A stretch of DNA of 44,384 nucleotides, taken from NCBI GenBank assembly GCA_025465135.1, contig JAODNA010000037.1, positions 1 to 44,384 on the forward strand, written 5' to 3'. Shown here one piece after another: positions 33,968-40,951 of the stretch (position 1 is the stretch's first letter; each line of letters begins with the position of its first letter). Made by a program: the position numbers and the translations under genes. This DNA is from Frankiales bacterium. Lineage in GTDB: Bacteria; Actinomycetota; Actinomycetes; Mycobacteriales; SCTD01. A model generated the notes under the pieces. The model saw nothing but the letters and a program-made list of their open reading frames with translations, was not told the origin of the DNA and ran no database searches.

Positions 33968-35344
33968 CTACTTCGGCCAGGACGCCTCGATCTTGTTGAC
34001 GGTGTCCTTCGTGCTCTGACCGGTGATCCAGTTGGTCGCCTGCTTCCAGAACGAGTTGGAGCCCACGGCGGCCGGCATGGCGTCCGAGCCGTCGAACCGG
34101 AAGACCGCCTTCGGGTCCTGCAGCACGCTGATGGCCAGTTTGTCGATGTCGCTGCAGTTTGCTGCCTTCGCCGGGTCGGCGTTCTTGTTCGGCGTCACGC
34201 ACCGACCGCCGCCGCCCTGCTCGGCAAGGTTGGCCCAGGTGGCGCTGGCGACGAACTGCTGGAAGGCGTGCACCTCGGGAGCGTCACGGAAGCCCAGCAT
34301 GAACTCGCCACCGCCGAGCACGGGCTTGTCGGTCGCCAGCTTCCCGGGCAGGTAGAAGGCGAAGATGTCGCCGGTCGGGCTGACGGTCGTGCCCTTCGGC
34401 CAGTTGGCGGCGTAGAAGCTCGCCTGGCGGTGGAAGGAGCAGTTGCCCTTGAGGATCGGCAGGCCGCCGTCCTGGAACGTGGTGCTGGCGATGCTCTTGA
34501 CGTCGCCGAGTCCGCCGTTCACGTACTTCGAGTTCTTGAGGTACTGACCGACGGCGTCAAGCGCCGCGGTCGGCTCCGAGGAGTTGAACGCGATCGAGTG
34601 GTTGACCCACTTGTCGTACTCGTCCGGACCCCAGAGCCGGAGCATCCAGTCCTCCATCCAGTCGGTCACCGGCCAGCCGGTGGCCTCACCGCTGCCGATG
34701 CCGGCACACCACGGCTTCTTGCCGGTCGCCGCGATCGTGTCGGACAGGGTCTTGAGCTCGTCGAGCGTCGTGGGCACCTTGTAGCCCTTGGCGGCGAACT
34801 CCTTCGGCGAGTACCAGACGAGGGACTTCATGCTGGCGTTCTGCGGCGGCGCGTAGAACTTGCCGTCGGCGGAACCGAGGTCCTTCCAGCTCGGCGCGAA
34901 GTTGGCGTCGACCTCGGTCGACGTCGCCGCGTCGGCCGGCACGGCCTTGCCCGTCGCGACCAGGGTCTTCAGCAGACCGGGCTGCGGGATGATGCCGATG
35001 TCAGGCAGGTTGCCCGCCTTGGCGCGGACCAGGATCTGCGCCTCGAAGCTCTTGTCGAACTCGCCCTTGATGGTCACGCCCGTGCACTTCTCGAACGGCG
35101 CCCAGGTGTCCTTCAGCAGCTGGTCCTCGGGGGTGACGATGCCGGTGTAGACCGTGACCGTCTTCCCCTTGAGGTTGCCGTAGACCGCGTAGTCCTCACA
35201 CCCCGCCTGCGGGCTGGCGCTGGTGCCGCCGGCTGCCCCCTTGGTGCTCCCGCCCGACGAGCCGCCACAGGCGCTCACGGCAAGCGCGAGCACGGCGAGA
35301 CCGGCGAGGCCGGTGAGCCCCCGTCGATGGATTCGAGATGTCAT
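33968..35344 (-). CDS. ABC transporter sugar-binding lipoprotein
   Basis: The 458-residue family 1 extracellular binding protein has a lipobox ending LALAVSAC, so Cys26 is acylated, followed by a Gly/Ser linker. GKTVTVYTGIVTPEDQLLKDTWAPFEKCTGVTIKGEF begins lobe 1, and DIGIIPQPGLLKTL and PPQNASMKSLVWYSPKEF follow. Length and pattern match CUT1 solute receptors for glucosides or other oligosaccharides. ATG 35344 has GGAGG upstream. The LacI-type operator at 35409-35422 lies in its promoter region. Confidence 0.93.
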   Translation of the reverse strand: MTSRIHRRGLTGLAGLAVLALAVSACGGSSGGSTKGAAGGTSASPQAGCEDYAVYGNLKGKTVTVYTGIVTPEDQLLKDTWAPFEKCTGVTIKGEFDKSFEAQILVRAKAGNLPDIGIIPQPGLLKTLVATGKAVPADAATSTEVDANFAPSWKDLGSADGKFYAPPQNASMKSLVWYSPKEFAAKGYKVPTTLDELKTLSDTIAATGKKPWCAGIGSGEATGWPVTDWMEDWMLRLWGPDEYDKWVNHSIAFNSSEPTAALDAVGQYLKNSKYVNGGLGDVKSIASTTFQDGGLPILKGNCSFHRQASFYAANWPKGTTVSPTGDIFAFYLPGKLATDKPVLGGGEFMLGFRDAPEVHAFQQFVASATWANLAEQGGGGRCVTPNKNADPAKAANCSDIDKLAISVLQDPKAVFRFDGSDAMPAAVGSNSFWKQATNWITGQSTKDTVNKIEASWPK

Positions 35345-35408
35345 GCAGACCTCCAAGACGGGGGGCACGGCTGCCAGCTCACGCTGACGAGCCCCCGGGC
35401 GGCGCTCA

Positions 35409-35422
35409 TGCAAGCGCTTGCG
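35409..35422. promoter_or_regulatory. LacI-family operator before the importer operon
   Basis: TGCAAGCGCTTGCG contains a perfect 12-bp palindrome with the central CG typical of LacI/GalR sites. It lies 65 bp before the binding-protein ATG and 47 bp past the lacI-type stop. Confidence 0.8.
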
Positions 35423-35468
35423 GAACAGACCCGCAACCGAACTGAAGTAATTGGCGGTAACGATTCCG

Positions 35469-36491
35469 TCACGGACTTGTGTCCGCGGGCGCGGCTGTCG
35501 TGGTCCGGCAGACCAGGCGGGTCTCGGCGAGCACGTGCTCGTGCCGGCGTGAGCTGTCGCCGGCGATCACCGCGAGGACGAGCTGCGCGGCGACCTGGCC
35601 CTGCTCGAACACCGGCTGACGCACGGTCGTGAGACCCATCGTCTCGCTGAGGTCGTGGTCGTCGACACCGACGACCGACACGTCACCGGGAACGCCGAGG
35701 CCGGCCTCGCGGGCCGCCCGGATCACGCCGAACGCGATCTCGTCGGACGCGGCGAAGACGGCCGTCGGCGGCTCCTCGAGCGCCAGGAGCCGCTGCATCG
35801 CGCGGTGGCCGCCGGGTGCGGTGAAGTCACTGGTCTCGCCGTACCAGGGCGGCGGTTCGAGCCCCGCCTGGCGCATCGCCGAGAGCCAGCCCGCACGCCG
35901 GTCGAGCGGCGTCGTGTAGTTGAGCTGGTCCTCGGGATCGCCACCTACATGAGCGATCCGGCGGTGTCCGAGTGCGATCAGGTGCTCCGTGGCGGTGCGT
36001 CCCACCGCGACGTCGTCGACACGCACGCTCATCGTGCCGGAGACGGCGACACCGACGAACGCGGTCGGTACGGCGAGACGGCGTACGCCGTCCATCTCCT
36101 GACCCGTGAGCGGCGCGGTGAGGATGACCATGCCGTCGACGCGGCCCTGCAGCACCTCCGGCCGGAAGGGGGCGACGTCTCCGGTCATGGGCTCACCGAC
36201 GCCGACGAGCAGCGCGTCGTAACCGACGCCGCGCAGCTCCCGCTCGACCGCCTCGATCGCGGTCGCGAAGAACCAGCGACGGACGTACGGCGTGACGACA
36301 CCGACCGTCAGGGTCTTGCCGGTGGCGAGGCTGGACGCGCTGCGGCTGACGACGTAGCCGAGGTCCGACGCGACCCGACGCACGGTCTCCTGGGTGTCCG
36401 TGGAGACGCTCGGCAGGCCCCGCAGGGCGCGCGAGACCGTCGCCGTGGAGACCCCCGCGGCACGGGCGACATCCTCGATCCGGACTGGCAC
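35469..36491 (-). CDS. LacI-family transcriptional repressor
   Basis: The 340-residue protein has an N-terminal helix-turn-helix and hinge (RIEDVARAAGVSTATVSRALRG, then LGYVVSRSASSLATGKT). A periplasmic-binding-like sensor follows (VGVVTPYVRRWFFATAIEAVERE, HLIALGHRRIAHVGG, AVFAASDEIAFGVIRAARE, VVGVDDHDLSETMGLTTVRQP). GTG 36491 gives the standard family N terminus. A 14-bp palindromic operator starts 19 bp upstream and a second is in the importer promoter, so it most likely represses itself, the importer and msmK until a sugar binds. Confidence 0.93.
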   Translation of the reverse strand: MPVRIEDVARAAGVSTATVSRALRGLPSVSTDTQETVRRVASDLGYVVSRSASSLATGKTLTVGVVTPYVRRWFFATAIEAVERELRGVGYDALLVGVGEPMTGDVAPFRPEVLQGRVDGMVILTAPLTGQEMDGVRRLAVPTAFVGVAVSGTMSVRVDDVAVGRTATEHLIALGHRRIAHVGGDPEDQLNYTTPLDRRAGWLSAMRQAGLEPPPWYGETSDFTAPGGHRAMQRLLALEEPPTAVFAASDEIAFGVIRAAREAGLGVPGDVSVVGVDDHDLSETMGLTTVRQPVFEQGQVAAQLVLAVIAGDSSRRHEHVLAETRLVCRTTTAAPADTSP

Positions 36492-36509
36492 CTGCCCGAT
36501 TCCCCCCGA

Positions 36510-36523
36510 TGCAAACGTTTGCA
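36510..36523. promoter_or_regulatory. LacI-family operator between lacI and msmK
   Basis: TGCAAACGTTTGCA is a perfect 14-bp palindrome and shares TGCAA-CG-TTGC positions with the operator at 35409-35422. It lies between divergent genes, close to the lacI-type start and about 200 bp before msmK. Confidence 0.85.
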
Positions 36524-36725
36524 GAGGCGCCCGGAGTGTGCCCCAGCGGGCCCGGGCTGGCAATCCCCCGGCCGCGGGGGCCGTGAACCGGCGCGATCGG
36601 CTTCCGCCGGGGGGTGCCGCGGCGACCGGGACTGTGGCAGGTTGCGGGGCGTCGCAGCCACTGCGGCGTGCTCTTCCACTCGGATCGTCCGGCACGTTCC
36701 TGCCGGTGGAGAGGATCGATGCCCC

Positions 36726-37808
36726 ATGGCCACCGTCACCTTCGAGAAGGCGACCCGGCAGTACCCCGGTGCCCCGCGACCCGCGGTCGACGCGATTGAT
36801 CTCGAGGTCGGTGACGGCGAGTTCCTCGTCCTCGTCGGGCCGTCCGGTTGCGGCAAGTCGACGACGTTGCGCATGCTCGCCGGCCTCGAACCCGTCGACG
36901 GCGGCAAGATCCGCATCGGTGACCGGGACGTCTCCGACGTCGCGCCGAGCGACCGCGACATCGCGATGGTGTTCCAGACCTACGCGCTCTACCCGCACAT
37001 GACGGTCGCCGAGAACATGGGCTTCGCGCTGAAGATCGCGGGCCGGCCGAAGGACGAGATCCGTACCCGGGTCGCCGAGGCCGCGCAGATCCTCGACCTC
37101 ACCGACTACCTCGACCGCAAACCGAAGGCGCTCTCCGGCGGTCAGCGTCAGCGCGTCGCGATGGGCCGGGCGATCGTGCGCAGCCCGCAGGTGTTCTGCA
37201 TGGACGAGCCGCTGTCCAACCTCGACGCGAAGCTGCGCGTCGCGACCCGCGCGCAGATCGCGTCGCTGCAGCGACGGCTCGCCGTGACGACGGTCTACGT
37301 CACGCACGACCAGGTCGAGGCCATGACGATGGGCGACCGCGTCGCCGTACTGAAGGACGGCGTCCTGCAGCAGGTCGACAAGCCGCGGGCGATGTACGAC
37401 AGCCCCAACAACATGTTCGTCGCGGGCTTCATCGGCTCGCCGGCGATGAACCTTCTCAACGTCCCCATCACCGGCGACGGCAAGGCGCACCTCGGCGACT
37501 TCGAGCTGCCGCTGCCGCGGGGCGCGAAGTTCAGCGGCGCGGAGGCCGCGGTGGGCATGCGACCGGAGAACTTCTCCCTCACCACGGCGGGCAAGGGGAT
37601 TCCCGTGATCGTCGAGCTGGTGGAGGAGCTCGGGTCCGACGCGTTCCTGCACGGCAGCGTGCAGGACGATGCCGGCTCGAAGGACCTCCTCGTCGCGCGG
37701 GTCAACCCGAAGACCCCGCCGGCGAAGGGCGAGACGATCTACCTCGCCCCCGCGCCGGAGCACGTGCTCTGGTTCGACCCCGCCACCGGCGAGCGCGTCG
37801 CCACCTGA
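36726..37808 (+). CDS. msmK: Sugar ABC transporter ATP-binding subunit (MsmK/UgpC type)
   Basis: The 360-residue ATPase has Walker A GPSGCGKST (38-46), Q-loop VFQTYALYPHMTVAENM, signature LSGGQRQRVAMGRA, Walker B QVFCMDEPLSNLD and switch VYVTHDQVEAMTM. A C-terminal OB-like MalK regulatory domain follows (AAVGMRPENFSL). Such ATPases often serve several CUT1 importers, which fits its location apart from the permease operon. It is divergent from the LacI-type gene, with an operator in between. The gap of 234 bp upstream holds that operator and no other gene. Repeat cluster B begins 28 bp after the stop. Confidence 0.94.
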   Translation: MATVTFEKATRQYPGAPRPAVDAIDLEVGDGEFLVLVGPSGCGKSTTLRMLAGLEPVDGGKIRIGDRDVSDVAPSDRDIAMVFQTYALYPHMTVAENMGFALKIAGRPKDEIRTRVAEAAQILDLTDYLDRKPKALSGGQRQRVAMGRAIVRSPQVFCMDEPLSNLDAKLRVATRAQIASLQRRLAVTTVYVTHDQVEAMTMGDRVAVLKDGVLQQVDKPRAMYDSPNNMFVAGFIGSPAMNLLNVPITGDGKAHLGDFELPLPRGAKFSGAEAAVGMRPENFSLTTAGKGIPVIVELVEELGSDAFLHGSVQDDAGSKDLLVARVNPKTPPAKGETIYLAPAPEHVLWFDPATGERVAT

Positions 37809-37835
37809 CGTTCGCGTTTCCGAGCACCTCCGCGA

Positions 37836-37946
37836 GGTGTGCGCACCGCACGCTCACGCCGCACGCTCGGGGCGCGCACAGGTCCGCGTCCGCCGCCGAG
37901 GTGTGCGCACCGCACGCTCACGCCGCACGCTTCCTGTGCGCACACC
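37836..37946 (-). repeat. Dyad-repeat cluster B (two 47-bp units, 64-bp period)
   Basis: Units at 37836-37882 and 37900-37946 are the same family as clusters A and C but in reverse orientation (their core reads GCGTGCGGCGTGAGCGTG on the minus strand). Unit 2 has perfect ends GGTGTGCGCA/TGCGCACACC; unit 1 has a decayed right end (CGCGCACAGG). The 17-bp spacer is unlike those of A and C. The array lies between the convergent msmK and DUF559 genes and ends 10 bp from the DUF559 stop. Confidence 0.88.
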
Positions 37947-37956
37947 TTCCTCGGGT

Positions 37957-38880
37957 TCACGCGACGCGGAGCTGACGGCCGCGCTCGTCGATGATCCCGG
38001 CAAGATCGCGCCGGACGCCCGTCCGGTCCCCTAGGGCTGCCTCGCGGAATCGCGCGGTCTGCCACCCAGCGGTCATGAACTGCCGGTCTCGTCGCTGGTC
38101 CGCCGCAATCTGAGCATCCGTGGAATGGAACAAGAGGCCGTCCGCCTCGAAGGCGAGGCGCAACTCCTCGATGACGACATCAGCGCGCCCGAGGTCCGCG
38201 CCCGTTCGATTCCGTACGACGAACTGGCGCCGCACCTCGATCCCCGGCGCGACACTCAGCACGTCGGCGTGCAGCTGGTCCTCGAGAAGCGACTCACGCT
38301 CGGGCGTCCAGAGGCTGACGACACGGGTGAGTCGCGCCAGTCCGCGGCGGCAGGCCAGTGGTTCGGCGGCGCTAGCGACCTCGGCTGCCGTCGCCTTCTC
38401 CTTGCGCACAGCACTGAGCAAGACCGCGGACAGGGTGCGCTCGTCCAGCAGCTGCGCAAGATCGACGATCGTCCGTGCCGGCGGGCTCCACCGAAAGAAC
38501 CCGTCCGTGCACAGCTCTGGCACCTGCCGCGTCCTCACGACAACGAGCTCCGGGCGGCTGCGGTGACCGTCCTCGAACGGCACGCCCAATCGCACGCGGT
38601 CGTCATCGGGCACCCAGATGCCCTCGCGTCTGGCCGCGCTGTGGTGACTGAGCCAGCCCGCCTCGGCCCAGAGCATCGCGGCCGCCTCGAGCAGATCGCG
38701 GTCGACATCGAGCACGAGGGGCCCGACAACGCCGGGGAGGACCTCCTGCCACAGCCCCGACCTCAGCCGCCGGCGCAACTCGTCCGCCCGGCGGCTGATC
38801 GACACGAGATCGCTTTCGCGCAGCAGCCCTGACTGGGCGCGCGCGTGGAGGAGGAGGTTGCGCTCGAGCTCGACGGACAC
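37957..38880 (-). CDS. DUF559 nuclease-like protein with AbiEi-type N-terminal domain
   Basis: The 307-residue protein has two parts. The N-terminal helical region (LLRESDLVSISRRADELRRRLRSGLWQEVLPGVVGPL) resembles the winged helix of AbiEi-type antitoxins. The C-terminal part (about 205-300) matches DUF559, a PD-(D/E)XK/Vsr-like fold: GADLGRADVVIEELRLAFEADGLLFH, then AADQRRDRQFMTAGWQTARF. GTG 38880 was chosen by homology; it lacks a ribosome site. The frame stays open upstream only because it runs through repeat cluster C. Repeat clusters lie on both sides, in opposite orientation. No cognate AbiEii toxin gene is present. Function is unproven. Confidence 0.75.
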   Translation of the reverse strand: MSVELERNLLLHARAQSGLLRESDLVSISRRADELRRRLRSGLWQEVLPGVVGPLVLDVDRDLLEAAAMLWAEAGWLSHHSAARREGIWVPDDDRVRLGVPFEDGHRSRPELVVVRTRQVPELCTDGFFRWSPPARTIVDLAQLLDERTLSAVLLSAVRKEKATAAEVASAAEPLACRRGLARLTRVVSLWTPERESLLEDQLHADVLSVAPGIEVRRQFVVRNRTGADLGRADVVIEELRLAFEADGLLFHSTDAQIAADQRRDRQFMTAGWQTARFREAALGDRTGVRRDLAGIIDERGRQLRVA

Positions 38881-38953
38881 GCACCGACCGTCGCGCGTCG
38901 CGTCCGCGGGCGCCAGAACCTCGCGCGGAGCTGTGGACAGGTGGCCCGTCGCG

Positions 38954-39257
38954 GGTGTGCGTCGTCGGAGTGTGCGTCGTGAGCGTGCGATGCGCACACC
39001 TCTAGCGGGACCCGGCAGGTGTGCGTGGCCGGAGCGTGCGTCGTGAGCGTGGGACGCGCACACTTGTCTCGAGCCCGTCGCAGGTGTGCGTGGCCGGAGC
39101 GTGCGGCGTGAGCGCGCCACGCGCACACCTGTCTCGAGACCTCGCGGGTGTGCGTGGCCGGAGCGTGCGGCGTGAGCGTGGGACGCGCACACCTGTCTCG
39201 AGACCTCGCAGGTGTGCGTGGACGGAGCGTGCGGCGTGAGCGTGGGACGCGCACACC
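38954..39257 (+). repeat. Dyad-repeat cluster C (five 47-bp units, 64/65-bp period)
   Basis: Units at 38954-39000, 39018-39064, 39083-39129, 39147-39193 and 39211-39257 start GGTGTGCGT and end GCGCACACC (last base T in unit 2). Most have the core GCGTGCGGCGTGAGCGTG. The 17- to 18-bp spacers centre on the palindrome TCTCGAGA (TGTCTCGAGACCTCGCA) except the first. Orientation is that of cluster A and opposite to B. The array fills the gap between the DUF559 start and the asparaginase stop. Confidence 0.9.
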
Positions 39258-39293
39258 TGTCTCGAGACCGCGCAGGGTCGGTGGGCGGTGGAG

Positions 39294-40232
39294 TCAGGCG
39301 AGTACGGCGGTGACGCGGACCTCGCCGACGACGCGACCGCCGCCGAGCACGGGCGTGGTCGCGAGCTCGTCGAGGACCGGCGCGTCGACCCCGAGCCGGC
39401 GCAGGGCAGCAACGAGGATCGGCGTACGGGCCCGGCCGGCGCCGTCCTCGACCTTGAGCGCAACGGCTGAGCCGTCGGCGAGCGCCACGGCGTAGACGCC
39501 CTCGGCACCGTCCTTGGCCACCAGTCCCGGGATGCCCTCCATCAGCCGCGTCACGTCGCGATCGGTGCCGCCCACGAGATGCGGATGCGCACGCATCGCG
39601 TCCGCGACCCGGGGCTGCGTGCGGATGAGCGTCCTGAACGCACGCGCGAGACCGCGCAGCGAGAGCGCGTGCTGCGGTGCGCCGCAGCCGTCGACCGCAA
39701 CGTGCTTCACCGGTTCACCGGCGAGCTCCTCGATCCACGCCTGCATCGCGACCTGCACGGGATGAGCCGCGTCGAGGTAGGCCGCGGTGTCCCAGCCGTT
39801 CGCGACGCAGCACGCGAGCATCGCGGCATGCTTGCCGGAGCAGTTCATCGTCAGCGTCGTCGGTTGCTCGCCGCGGGCAAGCAGGGCGTGCGCTGCCCGT
39901 TCGTTCAGCGGCAGCATCGGCGGGCACTGCAACGCCCGAGGGTCGAGGCCGGCTTCGTCGAGCATCCGTCGTACGACGGCGAGGTGCTCGTCCTCACCGG
40001 AGTGGCTGGCGGTGGCCAGCGCCACCTGCTCGTCGTCGGCCGGCTGCCAGCCCGCTTCGAGCAGGCCGACCGCCTGCAGCGGCTTGTTGGAGCTGCGGGG
40101 GAAGACGGGTCGCACGACGTCGCCGAGCGCCAGCAGCGTCGAGCCATCGGGCCCGAGTACGACGACGGACCCGGTGTGCGTGCCTTCGACGTAGCCGGAG
40201 CGGATGACCTCCGCGAGGACGGGCAGGGTCAG
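39294..40232 (-). CDS. Asparaginase II family protein (probable CTG start)
   Basis: The 312-residue protein belongs to the Asparaginase_II family (PF06089), which hydrolyses asparagine and is unrelated to AnsA/AnsB types. The conserved N terminus LAEVIRSGYVEGTHTGSVVVL and VFPRSSNKPLQAVGLLEAG is complete only if translation begins at or near CTG 40232, since the first ATG/GTG in frame (GTG 40115) would cut off the first 39 residues. Further blocks are LTMNCSGKHAAMLACC and VDGCGAPQHALSL. CTG 40232 overlaps the rsiG stop as CTGA, in the manner of the usual ATGA overlaps. No strong ribosome site is seen. Confidence 0.82.
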   Translation of the reverse strand: MTLPVLAEVIRSGYVEGTHTGSVVVLGPDGSTLLALGDVVRPVFPRSSNKPLQAVGLLEAGWQPADDEQVALATASHSGEDEHLAVVRRMLDEAGLDPRALQCPPMLPLNERAAHALLARGEQPTTLTMNCSGKHAAMLACCVANGWDTAAYLDAAHPVQVAMQAWIEELAGEPVKHVAVDGCGAPQHALSLRGLARAFRTLIRTQPRVADAMRAHPHLVGGTDRDVTRLMEGIPGLVAKDGAEGVYAVALADGSAVALKVEDGAGRARTPILVAALRRLGVDAPVLDELATTPVLGGGRVVGEVRVTAVLA

Positions 40233-40786
40233 GACTGCTCGCCGAGGATCGTGTCGACGTCGGCCTCGCCGTCGCGGTAGCGGCGGGTGATCTCGGCGCT
40301 GCAGGCGTCCATGACGGTCTGCACCTCGCGGCGCTTGCCCGACAGCGTCTGCTCCTCCTCGGAAAGCGTCCGCATCGCATGGGCCAGCTCGTCGGTCGAC
40401 CGGGCGGCGACGTCGGAGAGATCGACATCGGCGACGAGCGCCTCGACGTAGCGCCGGTGGCTGTCGGCACGGGAGGGCTCGACGGTCACGTGGCGGCCCA
40501 GTCCGCGGGCCGGGCCGCGCGGCTCGTCGGCCAGGATCGCGGCGAGGTCCTGGACCAGGTTGCCCGAGCCCTTGCCGTCGCGGCGGTTGAGCTCGGCCCG
40601 GATGACATCGAGCCGCCCCTGGACCATCCGCCGGATATAGGACAGATCGACCTCTTCCTGCTCCGCCTCACCGCGCAGCTCGCGCAGCTCGGCGATGTCG
40701 ACGGACTGCAGGTCGGACAGGTAGTCCTCGGCGAGCACACGGTCGATCCGCCGGGTGCCCTTGGCCGGGCTGCTGTCGGTGCTCAC
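40229..40786 (-). CDS. rsiG: RsiG-type anti-sigma factor / c-di-GMP sensor
   Basis: The 185-residue helical protein carries two exact E-x3-S-x2-R-x3-Q-x3-D motifs: E45, S49, R52, Q56, D60 and E145, S149, R152, Q156, D160. In Streptomyces RsiG the two motif helices form a coiled coil that binds dimeric c-di-GMP and then captures the sporulation sigma factor WhiG. Both motifs are intact here, so c-di-GMP binding is likely; the sigma partner is not in the window. Start GTG 40786 follows GGAGGG; ATG 40816 would add 10 residues with no site. The frame stays open far upstream only because of the antisense coiled-coil repeats. Confidence 0.88.
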   Translation of the reverse strand: MSTDSSPAKGTRRIDRVLAEDYLSDLQSVDIAELRELRGEAEQEEVDLSYIRRMVQGRLDVIRAELNRRDGKGSGNLVQDLAAILADEPRGPARGLGRHVTVEPSRADSHRRYVEALVADVDLSDVAARSTDELAHAMRTLSEEEQTLSGKRREVQTVMDACSAEITRRYRDGEADVDTILGEQS

Positions 40787-40951
40787 GCCGAATCCCTCCG
40801 TGTCGTCGACGTCCATCGTGTCAGATGCCAGGCTGCGCGGGACAGGGATGCTTTCCGTTGCGCCGGACGGCTCAACGTAGGGTCTTTTCCTGCCGAAGCC
40901 TTCTGAGCGGGGTCTCCCGCTTCCGTGCGGCGGCTGTGAGGGAGGCTGAGC

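Noticed and set aside
38881-39192. N-terminal extension of the DUF559 gene with CASHAHAARSGHAH-type repeats
   Set aside because: It is a translation of repeat cluster C, has no ribosome site, and is unlike any DUF559 N terminus.
38954-39257. CRISPR-like geometry of regularly spaced 47-bp units
   Set aside because: The spacers are nearly identical within the array, periods are 64 or 65 bp, and no cas genes are present. A CRISPR array has unique spacers.
40860-40930. GCCGAAG upstream of the DUF4388 gene as a WhiG/FliA-type -10 element
   Set aside because: No TAAA-type -35 at the proper spacing. The resemblance is too weak despite the nearby rsiG gene.
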